Part shown: one piece after another, positions 20,945-27,509 of the stretch
Position numbering within the stretch: position 1 is the first letter of the stretch
Layout of the letters: every line of letters starts with the position of its first letter
From: JOPF133 sp052144935
GTDB taxonomy: Bacteria; Acidobacteriota; Terriglobia; Bryobacterales; Bryobacteraceae
Assembly (NCBI GenBank): GCA_052144935.1
Contig: JBKQPR010000047.1
Coordinates: forward strand, 1 to 29,627
Direction: 5' to 3'
Length of the DNA: 29,627 bases
Translations under genes and position numbers: made by a program
Notes under the pieces: generated by a model
Database searches by the model: none
What the model saw: only the letters and a program-made list of their open reading frames with translations
Told to the model about the DNA's origin: nothing

Positions 20945-23170
20945 TTACTCGCTCTGGTGATTCCCCCGCCCGGAGTTCACGATCCAGTTGCGGAACATCC
21001 CGGTGAACCCGCGGGCTTCCGCGTTCGTCCGCAGCTCCTCCACCGTGAAACGCATCTTGCGGCCCCAGTTCGGATACTGCCACGTGGTGCCGGGAAGGTT
21101 CTGCTGGTATATCTCTTTGGTCAGGTCCTCCTGGTTGATGGCCAGAAGCTGCGAGGGGGTCCCGGCCAGGAATCCCACGATGGCGTTGTGCAGCTCGCCG
21201 GTCAGCTCGGGGTATTCCGCCGCCTTTCGCGGCAGGCCGGGCGGCATAAGGCTCAGCGCGAACAACATGTCCAGCATCTTCTGTTTCTCGGCGGCGCGGC
21301 TCTCCGTCTGCACGCGCAGGCTGGCGTCGTCGAGCACGCCCGCGGCCCGCCGCGCTTCGATATCCGCGCCGGCCCAGAATCCCGCCAGCGTGGGCAGGTC
21401 GTGCGTGGTCGAGGAGACCAGCGCCTGCGCCGGATACTCGCTGTTGCGCCGGAACTGGCCCTTCTTATCCTTCTCGAAGTAGAACAGCCGGTAGCTGAGG
21501 ATTCCGTAGCGCGCCAGGGTCTCGCGCACCGCCGGCTCCACGGTGCCCAGGTCTTCGCCCACCACCACCACGCGGTTGCGCACGCTCTCCAGCGCCAGAA
21601 TGCGCACGAAATCCTCCGAGCGTTCGCGCACATAGGCGCCCTGGGTGGCGTCGCGGGCATCCGGAATCCAGTAGAGCCGGAACAGCCGCATCACGTGGTC
21701 GATGCGCAGCGCGCCGCCGTGCCGGCAGTTTTTGCGGATGGATTCGGCGAAGAGGCGGTAGCCGTCTTCGCGGTGCCGCTCGCTCGAGGGCGGCGGAAAG
21801 GCCCAGTCCTGGCCCTTGGGCGAAAAGTCGTCGGGCGGCGAACCCACGCGGCAGCCCGAGACGTAAAACGGGCGGTGGGCCCACAGGTCGCTGCCAAAGC
21901 TGTCGGTGGCCAGCGCCAGGTCGTGATACAGGCCCAGCGAAAGGCCCCGCTCGCGCGCCCTTTGATGGGCCCGCCGCAATTGCAGGTCGATCTGCCATTC
22001 CAGATATTGGTAGAACATCACGCGACGCCAGTAGCGCGTGCGGAAGGTGCGCACGGCGGGGGAGGCGGGGTCGCGGTACTCTTCGGGCCACTGGGGCCAC
22101 ATCCACAACTCCGGATTCTGGCGGTGCAGGTGCTCGTCGAGCGCGCAATAGGTGGCGAACTTTACCAGCAGATCGCCCTCCCGCGCCAGGTACTCGTCGA
22201 ACTCGCGGGCGCGCGCCGTGGCTTGCCGCCGCTCGCGCAGGAATTGCGCGAACAGCAGCTTCAGCAGGCTCAGTTTCAGCGCCGCCACGCGTTCGTACTC
22301 GACAAACGGGGCCTGGCGCAGCGCCTCGATTTCGGCTTCGGTCGCGGGCGAGCCAAAGCACTCCCCGGCCCGCCGCGAGCGCCCGAAATCCTCCATCCCC
22401 TCCACATCCAGGTAGAGGAAGTTCTGGTAGAAGGTGCAGTTTGGCAGATAGGGGCTGGTGTTGAAAGGCCGGCGGTTGTGGATGGCGTGCAGGGGATTGA
22501 GGCCCACGAAGCTGGCGCCCAGGTCTTCGGCCACCCAGTCGATGAGGTCCAGCAGATCGCGAAAATCGCCGCAGCCCCAGTTGCGCGCCGAGCGCACACC
22601 GAAGAGGCTCACGGCGATTCCGGCGGTGCGCCCGCCGCGGCCCAGTTGCGGAGACGTGTAGGCGCGGTCCGGCGTGACGATGTAGCGGGTGGTAGCCGCC
22701 AGCGCGCCCACCTGCGCGGCGATTTCGTGGTAGCCCAGCGGCAAGGCGGCCGGGATGCGGGCCTGTTTGCGCACCCAGGTCTGGCCGTCCATTTCGATGC
22801 AGGCGGTCTGCGGCAACTCCCAGGGGTTCAGCTCATACTCGCTGGCGGGGCCGTTTTCGGGGCGCACCGTGATGCGCGCGCGCTGCCCCAGGCTATCGGC
22901 GGGCAGGTTGAGCGGCAGCGCGACTTCGTCCGATTCGCCTTCCACAATCGCCGGCGGCAGCAAGCGCATCCACTCGCGCCGGGCCAGGGCGGCCAGCGAT
23001 CGTTCAAGCGCCGCGGCATCGTCCGCCTCCAACCCCTTGGCGCGCAGGATGGCCTGCTTGGCCTCGATGCCGGTGGTGTGGTAGCGGCCCCAGATATCCC
23101 AGTAGCCCGCGTCCACTCCACACACGGCAGCGGCGCGATCGATGAGCTGTTCGAAGGTCTCGGAAGGCAT
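20945..23170 (-). CDS. malQ: 4-alpha-glucanotransferase (amylomaltase), GH77
   Basis: A 741-residue cytosolic amylomaltase that moves alpha-1,4-glucan segments between maltodextrins, part of glycogen and maltose metabolism. The GH77 core is clear: SLFGVRSARNWGCGDFRDLLDLIDW, the acceptor loop NPLHAIHNRRPFNTSPYLP, the nucleophile Asp in GGALRIDHVMRLFRLYWIP (about residue 490), the acid/base Glu in VVVVGEDLGTVEP (about 540), and the transition-state Asp in SSTTHDLPTLAGFW (about 590). The N-terminal 170 residues, including PWELPQTACIEMDGQTW, form a beta-rich extension found in the longer bacterial enzymes. The start ATG 23170 gives MPSETFEQLIDRAA. It is divergent from nuoB with a tandem-repeat block between them; no glycogen gene is adjacent. 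Confidence 0.95.
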   Translation of the reverse strand: MPSETFEQLIDRAAAVCGVDAGYWDIWGRYHTTGIEAKQAILRAKGLEADDAAALERSLAALARREWMRLLPPAIVEGESDEVALPLNLPADSLGQRARITVRPENGPASEYELNPWELPQTACIEMDGQTWVRKQARIPAALPLGYHEIAAQVGALAATTRYIVTPDRAYTSPQLGRGGRTAGIAVSLFGVRSARNWGCGDFRDLLDLIDWVAEDLGASFVGLNPLHAIHNRRPFNTSPYLPNCTFYQNFLYLDVEGMEDFGRSRRAGECFGSPATEAEIEALRQAPFVEYERVAALKLSLLKLLFAQFLRERRQATARAREFDEYLAREGDLLVKFATYCALDEHLHRQNPELWMWPQWPEEYRDPASPAVRTFRTRYWRRVMFYQYLEWQIDLQLRRAHQRARERGLSLGLYHDLALATDSFGSDLWAHRPFYVSGCRVGSPPDDFSPKGQDWAFPPPSSERHREDGYRLFAESIRKNCRHGGALRIDHVMRLFRLYWIPDARDATQGAYVRERSEDFVRILALESVRNRVVVVGEDLGTVEPAVRETLARYGILSYRLFYFEKDKKGQFRRNSEYPAQALVSSTTHDLPTLAGFWAGADIEARRAAGVLDDASLRVQTESRAAEKQKMLDMLFALSLMPPGLPRKAAEYPELTGELHNAIVGFLAGTPSQLLAINQEDLTKEIYQQNLPGTTWQYPNWGRKMRFTVEELRTNAEARGFTGMFRNWIVNSGRGNHQSE

Positions 23171-23267
23171 TGGCGAGAGACGGGTAACTTTGATTCTAGC
23201 GGAGTGCGCGGGGATTCCACAGGCGGGCGGGCGGCGCGGGCAACGGAGCCGGGCGGGGGCCGGGGCA

Positions 23268-23359
23268 CCGGAGCCGGACGTCGCCCGGGACCGGAGCCGG
23301 ACGACGCGCGGGGCCGGAGCCGGACGCCGCGCGGGGCCGGAGCCGGACGCCGCCCGGCG
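23268..23359. repeat. Four tandem 23-bp repeats upstream of nuoB
   Basis: Four adjoining 23-base units start at 23268, 23291, 23314 and 23337, each opening with CCGGAGCCGGACG. A degenerate unit (CGGAGCCGGGC) precedes them near 23245. They fill the space between the malQ and nuoB starts; the last unit ends 15 bases before the nuoB ATG. The arrangement does not resemble a CRISPR, because there are no spacers. Confidence 0.85.
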
Positions 23360-23374
23360 TGCGAAACTATAGGT

Positions 23375-23929
23375 ATGGAAAAGCCCTTAGCCAGTGGCCC
23401 GCCCGAGCTATTCGCGCGCATCGACGACGATTCGGCCGCCAATGCCGCGGCCGCCGAATCCGAGGGGATCGTGCTGACCACGCTGGACAATGCGGTCAAC
23501 TGGGCCCGCAAGAACTCCATCTGGCCCATGACCTTCGGCCTGGCCTGCTGCGCCATCGAGATGATGTCGATGAGCGCCTCGCGTTTCGACATCGCGCGTT
23601 TCGGCGCCGAGGTCTTCCGCGGCTCGCCGCGCCAGAGCGACCTGATGATTATCGCCGGCCGCGTGTCGCAAAAAATGGCCCCGGTGATCCGCCACCTGTA
23701 CCAACAGATGCCGGAGCCGAAGTGGGCCATCTCGATGGGCGCCTGCGCCACTTCCACCGGCGTGTTCAACAACTACGCGCTGGTGCCGGTGAACCAGGTC
23801 ATCCCCATCGACGTGTTCGTGCCCGGCTGCCCGCCGCGCCCCGAACAGTTGATCTACGCGCTGATGATGCTGCAAGAGAAGATCCAGGGGCACAGCGGGA
23901 CGGTCCGTCAGGTATTGAACCTGGCGTAA
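23375..23929 (+). CDS. nuoB: NADH-quinone oxidoreductase subunit B
   Basis: A 184-residue NuoB, the complex I subunit that carries the last iron-sulphur cluster (N2) and passes electrons to quinone at the membrane edge. The cluster cysteines are present: C58 and C59 in GLACCAIEMM, C124 in SMGACATSTG, and C152 in VPGCPPRPEQ. Conserved surroundings such as NSIWPMTFGLACC and RFGAEVFRGSPRQSDLMIIAGRVS are unchanged. ATG 23375 follows a weak AGG. The frame runs far upstream only because it is open antisense to malQ. Neither nuoA nor nuoC is next to it, so this is a solitary copy, either a scattered member of the set or an extra paralogue. The catalytic features look intact. Confidence 0.95.
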   Translation: MEKPLASGPPELFARIDDDSAANAAAAESEGIVLTTLDNAVNWARKNSIWPMTFGLACCAIEMMSMSASRFDIARFGAEVFRGSPRQSDLMIIAGRVSQKMAPVIRHLYQQMPEPKWAISMGACATSTGVFNNYALVPVNQVIPIDVFVPGCPPRPEQLIYALMMLQEKIQGHSGTVRQVLNLA

Positions 23930-23940
23930 GCCTCGGCCCT

Positions 23941-23996
23941 TGGTCCCGGCGCCCCCTGGGCCCGATGCCCCCTGGTCCCGGCGCCCCCTGGGCCCG
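23941..23996. repeat. Direct repeat pair downstream of nuoB
   Basis: An exact 24-base string starting TGGTCCCGGCGCCCCC begins at 23941 and again at 23973, a period of 32 bases. It contains GGCGCC and GGGCCC palindromes, as do the repeats in the glycan cluster. It starts 12 bases after the nuoB stop. Confidence 0.75.
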
Positions 23997-24472
23997 GTCA
24001 TAGGCGGTTAAAGTAGCCCGCCCCATCGCTCAGGTGCGAATCGGAGTGCATTCCTCACAGCCGAGCCGGCGTTCCGGACCGTCGGCATTTCCTCCGGATC
24101 GGCGACTATGCTGCGCGTCCGGAGCGTTCTGTTTTGCTACCAGGACGCGACTCCCGGCGCCAAACGAAATGGATCCTTGCCGCCCGACCTGTACCTCCCC
24201 TGTTATTTACAGGTGAGGCGCTATCGTGCTCGTCGAAGGACTCAAGCCGCCCCTTGGCAGGTTGGCTGGAGGTCCCCTGGTTAGCAATGGTGCCCGGTTT
24301 ACGCGCTTGACGGTCGTGGGCCAGCAACGGTGGCAGTTTTAGCCGTGTTAACCAACGGGTTTGTGGTTAGAGACCATGAGGGGGGGGGCCGGCCGACCTG
24401 GACAAGCTGTAGCTCGCAGGGCCGCGACTCGAGTTGCGGCTATGTCGCCGGCTCGCGGCTGATATGACGGGT
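23997..24472. other. Gene-free stretch after nuoB
   Basis: No convincing gene lies between the repeat pair and the cytochrome terminator region. Features seen are a near-perfect 20-base palindrome (24421-24440, GCCGCGACTC/GAGTTGCGGC), a small CCTGT/ACAGG hairpin near 24199-24213, and a run of nine G near 24379-24388. An 73-codon minus-strand frame here has no family signature that I recognise. Confidence 0.5.
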
Positions 24473-24509
24473 GGGCGTGACTCCATCCGCAGTGGAACGA
24501 GTCACGCTC
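24473..24509 (-). terminator. Stem-loop downstream of the cytochrome gene
   Basis: GGGCGTGACTC (24473-24483) and GAGTCACGCTC (24499-24509) form an 11-bp stem with one G-T pair and a 15-base loop. It lies 15 bases after the cytochrome stop on the minus strand. There is no T tract, so it may be a factor-dependent end or a message-stabilising hairpin. Confidence 0.45.
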
Positions 24510-24523
24510 ACCGGACGGCTACG

Positions 24524-26347
24524 TTACTTATTGCTTTGCAGGTTGGCGATGGAGGCCTTCAGCAGGCCGACCGCGTACGCCGTATTGTGGATTCCCCGGC
24601 TGCCGTCGTTGGTCACGAACAGCCAGTTGTAAGCCGCTTCCAACTGCACCTTCGTCCAGGTGGAATCGATGCTGAGAGATGTTTTCACCGAATTGTTGGG
24701 CGGCAGCATGGTGGAAAGCTGGTCCATCAGACTCTGCACTTCGGTCTGCACGCCATCGATCACACCGTCGCCATTGTAGTCGAACAGCGGGAAGTCGAAG
24801 GTGGTGATATCCGGCCCGTGGCAGGTCTGGCAGGCGCCTACCAGATCTTCGGCCGGTTTTCCAGCGGGAGCGTAGGTTGTCGAGAAAGTGTGGTCCCCGG
24901 CGTTGAGGAACGCAGGGTCGGTGGAAGCCACCGTCTGCATATGGCAGTCGATGCAGGTGTTGGTGACCACGAACTGGTGCGCGGAGGTGGGAATCTGCTC
25001 TCCGTAGGTGTAGCCGTTGGTGCCCATCAGCATGTCGGCCTGGGGCCCTTCGTGCGGGCCAAAGTGGGCGCTTCCCACGGTCGTGTCCACGTAGGTTGAG
25101 GCATTCACCCGGCTCTGGTGGCACTGGATGCACAGGATCCCTTCTCCGGCGGTGGTGACCTGGGTTCCATCGGCCAGCGTCGCCGATGCCATGTTCCGGA
25201 TCAGGTGGGTGGCGGTGGCAGGCGCGGTCAACCCGTGCGGTTCGTGACAGGTGTAGCAATCGATGGAGTGGTAGGACGTATCGGTGATCGCCTGGCCGCT
25301 CATCCTGGCAATGAAACCGGTGCCGGTGTGGCAACCGACGCAACTCGCATTGCCGGCCGGATCGGTGGTGGTCACCGCGTGCATGGAATTGGCCCATGCG
25401 GCGCTCTTGATGTGGTAGGGCGGTTCATCGTGGCACTGGCTGCAGGCACCCGTGTTGGTCTGCACGGAAATGGCGTCGAGGGCGCCACCGTAGTTGGCGT
25501 GCTCGCTGCCGGCTCCATGGCAGTTCTCGCATTGGACGTTAGCCAGCCCCTGCAACGCAGCGGGCATGGCGGCGAAATTGCCCGCCTGCCCGGTGGCCGG
25601 GAAGCTCCAACCCAGCCCGTTCATGATGACGTTAAATCCGCCGTCGGACACGGCGGCGTTGGCGTTGGCGTCGTATCCGACAGTATGGCAGGGGGCGCAT
25701 TCGGCGCTCTCGGTGTAGCCGGCGATGGCCGTGCCATTGATGACGTTGGTGAAAATGCTGGCGTGCTCGGTCGTCGACCAGGACGGCACCATCACCGTCG
25801 CCAGGCCCCCGTTATGGCACTTCGTGCATGCGGATATGCCCACATACGTGCCGGCAAGGAACATTTGCTGCAGGGTGGTGGACCCGCTGCTGCCGGCGGT
25901 GACCGTAGCGGTGACCACGTACATACCATGTACATCCGGGCGCAGCAGTTGCCGCCCGGCCACCTCGTAGACCAAACGGTCCGAAGGTTCGGCAATAGGC
26001 ACGTTGGATCCCAGCGGACTCGCGACCAACGCGGCCTGCGAAGTGTCCGGCTTGGTGGTCAGAGTCCAGATCACTCCGGCAATCTGGTTGGCGGGAATAC
26101 CGATATCGATCTGCACCTCCAAATATAACGGCTCGCCGAGCGCTACCGTCTCCAATCCGCCCGAGACCTGGGTGGTGGATGGTAGCTTGTAACTCGCGAT
26201 ATCGCCGTTCGTCAGCGCCCGCACTACCAGACGCGGTGCCATAGTGGTTTGCGCACTCAATGTGGTCGTGGCAGCCACACCCATCAGCGCCACTGCGAAA
26301 AGACCAGATGGCGCTCTGGGAAGTCGTTGGTTGAGACTGACCCCCAT
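24524..26347 (-). CDS. Secreted nine-haem cytochrome c
   Basis: A 607-residue exported cytochrome. A signal peptide (LFAVALMGVAATTTLSAQ) is followed by a beta-rich region of about 150 residues and then nine CxxCH haem-binding motifs: CTKCH, CAPCH, CENCH, CSQCH, CVGCH, CYTCH, CIQCH, CIDCH and CQTCH. Extra histidines (SEHANYGG, NSMHAV, HEPHG) could give bis-His coordination. Near the end, DYNGDGVIDGVQTE resembles an EF-hand/dockerin calcium loop. Such proteins carry electrons in the periplasm or at the cell surface; the partner and acceptor are unknown. ATG 26347 has AGGAG ten bases upstream, and a consensus -10 box lies about 50 bases upstream. No maturation or partner gene is next to it. Confidence 0.9.
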   Translation of the reverse strand: MGVSLNQRLPRAPSGLFAVALMGVAATTTLSAQTTMAPRLVVRALTNGDIASYKLPSTTQVSGGLETVALGEPLYLEVQIDIGIPANQIAGVIWTLTTKPDTSQAALVASPLGSNVPIAEPSDRLVYEVAGRQLLRPDVHGMYVVTATVTAGSSGSTTLQQMFLAGTYVGISACTKCHNGGLATVMVPSWSTTEHASIFTNVINGTAIAGYTESAECAPCHTVGYDANANAAVSDGGFNVIMNGLGWSFPATGQAGNFAAMPAALQGLANVQCENCHGAGSEHANYGGALDAISVQTNTGACSQCHDEPPYHIKSAAWANSMHAVTTTDPAGNASCVGCHTGTGFIARMSGQAITDTSYHSIDCYTCHEPHGLTAPATATHLIRNMASATLADGTQVTTAGEGILCIQCHQSRVNASTYVDTTVGSAHFGPHEGPQADMLMGTNGYTYGEQIPTSAHQFVVTNTCIDCHMQTVASTDPAFLNAGDHTFSTTYAPAGKPAEDLVGACQTCHGPDITTFDFPLFDYNGDGVIDGVQTEVQSLMDQLSTMLPPNNSVKTSLSIDSTWTKVQLEAAYNWLFVTNDGSRGIHNTAYAVGLLKASIANLQSNK

Positions 26348-26399
26348 TGTGAAAAGACTCCTGTCTAGACGATGTCAGTAAATACGATATTACGGTCTG

Positions 26400-26405
26400 A
26401 TTATA
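26400..26405 (-). promoter_or_regulatory. -10 box of the cytochrome gene
   Basis: On the minus strand this reads TATAAT, a perfect -10 hexamer within an AT-rich island (about 26370-26425) that stands out from the GC-rich surroundings. The matching -35 region (TGGTAA-like) is weak, so an activator may be needed. The predicted leader is about 45 bases. Confidence 0.55.
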
Positions 26406-26858
26406 TTCTAAATTGCAGTCTTTTACCATAGTTTTGGGCGACGTTCCTGCGATTGTTGGATTATTCAACGCTCCCACTCTGCAAATCGCCACCGGATTGA
26501 TCGATTTCTCACTACCGCCCCAATCTCTCCCTGGAGTGAGTTGGGTTATGGAATGCCCGCCGTCCAACTCGAAGCCGCCCGGTCCATCCTCGCCCTGGCG
26601 ATGACCTCGCCCGCCGCAACACCCGCCTCCACTCCTCGATCTCCTCACGGAGTACCCCCTGGGCACAAAAGGCGGCACTCCTACGCGCGCGCGGGAATCG
26701 TTTCAACAACATGCGCTCGATCCTGCACGGTTCGCATGATACGTGGCCGGCGTTGCCGTTCCCGAGCTCACCCATGGGTCGCTCCACCACAGCTAGTTGT
26801 GTTCTCAACGGAAATTTTCACTAGGGCTCAAAAACAGCCATACTTTGGATCAACAAAT
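26406..26858. other. Gene-free stretch upstream of the cytochrome gene
   Basis: No protein gene is supported here on either strand. The part nearest the cytochrome gene is AT-rich and probably regulatory. The rest has mixed composition without clear repeats, apart from a short CG run near 26687-26694. The open frames present have no family features. Confidence 0.45.
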
Positions 26859-26892
26859 AAAAAGGGCCGCCGGGAGATGCCCGAAGCGGCCC
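26859..26892 (-). terminator. Intrinsic terminator of the structured RNA
   Basis: On the minus strand GGGCCGC (26892-26886) and GCGGCCC (26870-26864) form a stem, with an inner CGGG/CCCG pairing, directly followed by TTTTTATTTG. The direction is clear because the T tract lies only on this strand. No protein gene ends here, which supports a transcribed RNA upstream. Confidence 0.8.
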
Positions 26893-27150
26893 AGGGTTTG
26901 ATCTGCGGAGAGGCCAGGAGTGCCACCTTGACCTCTCCGCCCCGCCCGCGAACGCGCCCTCCTGGGAGCAGCACGCGAGCAGGAGGATCTTCGCCCGTTC
27001 TTCGCTCCGGGAATAAAGATCCTACCAGCAGGCGACCTTCGCCTGATCCTCTGCGGTCCTTACGGCTATGCATGGTCTCTGAACCGAGCCTGGGAAGCGC
27101 TGGCGAATATTGGGCGAAGGTCCTCCTGCTCGCCTGCTACTGCACCGTAC
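26864..27150 (-). ncRNA. Candidate structured RNA with intrinsic terminator
   Basis: Read on the minus strand, this segment has four supporting signs. First, a long-range stem pairs 27112-27138 with 26967-26996 over 27 positions with two mismatches (core GCGAGCAGGAGGA). Second, inside it is a hairpin AGGCGA/TCGCCT around 27030-27044, framed by GAGGATC and GATCTTT that can also pair. Third, 3' of the long stem is a perfect 9-bp hairpin (GCGGAGAGG 26905-26913 with CCTCTCCGC 26932-26940). Fourth, the segment ends in an intrinsic terminator. A TTGACG lies at 27193-27188, but I find no good -10. The closed part is about 185 bases, the size of 6S RNA, with an interrupted long hairpin of that kind, but I could not match 6S, RNase P, tmRNA or SRP consensus words. 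The 5' end is uncertain. Confidence 0.55.
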
Positions 27151-27395
27151 TGACTGGCGCAATACACGTTCGATTCCCGCTAAAAAGCGTCAACCCAATC
27201 GCTCGAGTTTCCTGAAACATACACGTTGCTCCAAGGTAGCTCAACGGTAGCGCCGTGTCTTATTCTCGCCAGTCCTCACCTGGGCAAGTCATTTATTTAT
27301 CACTTGCTCCGGGATCTCAGCTCAAGAGTGCGCAATGATTGGAACTGGCCCGTGATGGCGCTCCCGCCGCACTCTGAAAGTGTGATTGCCATGTG

Positions 27396-27470
27396 TCATG
27401 CCAGAATGCGGCGAACGAGGTGCGGCCGATCTGAACCGGCGGGCGATTTCGGTCTTACCGATGCCAGCAC
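27396..27470 (-). pseudogene. Remnant of a resolvase C-terminal HTH
   Basis: On the minus strand three frames in succession give AGIGKTEIARRF, then QIGRTS, then VRRILA and TGA (27398-27396). Together they match the helix-turn-helix ending of serine resolvases/invertases (G-KTEIARR-xIGRTSVRRIL). Two single-base frame changes are needed, near 27430 and 27414. Nothing of the catalytic domain is recognisable upstream. It suggests an old mobile-element scar just outside the glycoside hydrolase gene. Confidence 0.45.
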
Positions 27471-27509
27471 GGTTCGCGTGGCCAGCGCGGCTTGCATCTT
27501 CGCCGTGAC

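Noticed and set aside
20888..23300. Very long open frame on the + strand across malQ
   Set aside because: It is antisense to a clear GH77 gene, has no family features until nuoB begins, and the openness follows from GC-rich codon bias. NuoB starts at ATG 23375.
23268..23359. CRISPR array
   Set aside because: The 23-base units directly adjoin without spacers, and no cas gene is nearby.
24106..24327. Small minus-strand gene after nuoB
   Set aside because: There is no ribosome site, no recognisable fold and no partner gene; the composition fits non-coding DNA.
26348..26600. c-di-GMP (GEMM) riboswitch before the cytochrome gene
   Set aside because: Such switches often precede multihaem cytochromes, but the conserved core words are absent from this leader.
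27229..27262. tRNA-like string GGTAGCTCAACGGTAGCG
   Set aside because: It resembles a D-arm, but no matching acceptor, anticodon or T arm follows at the right distance.
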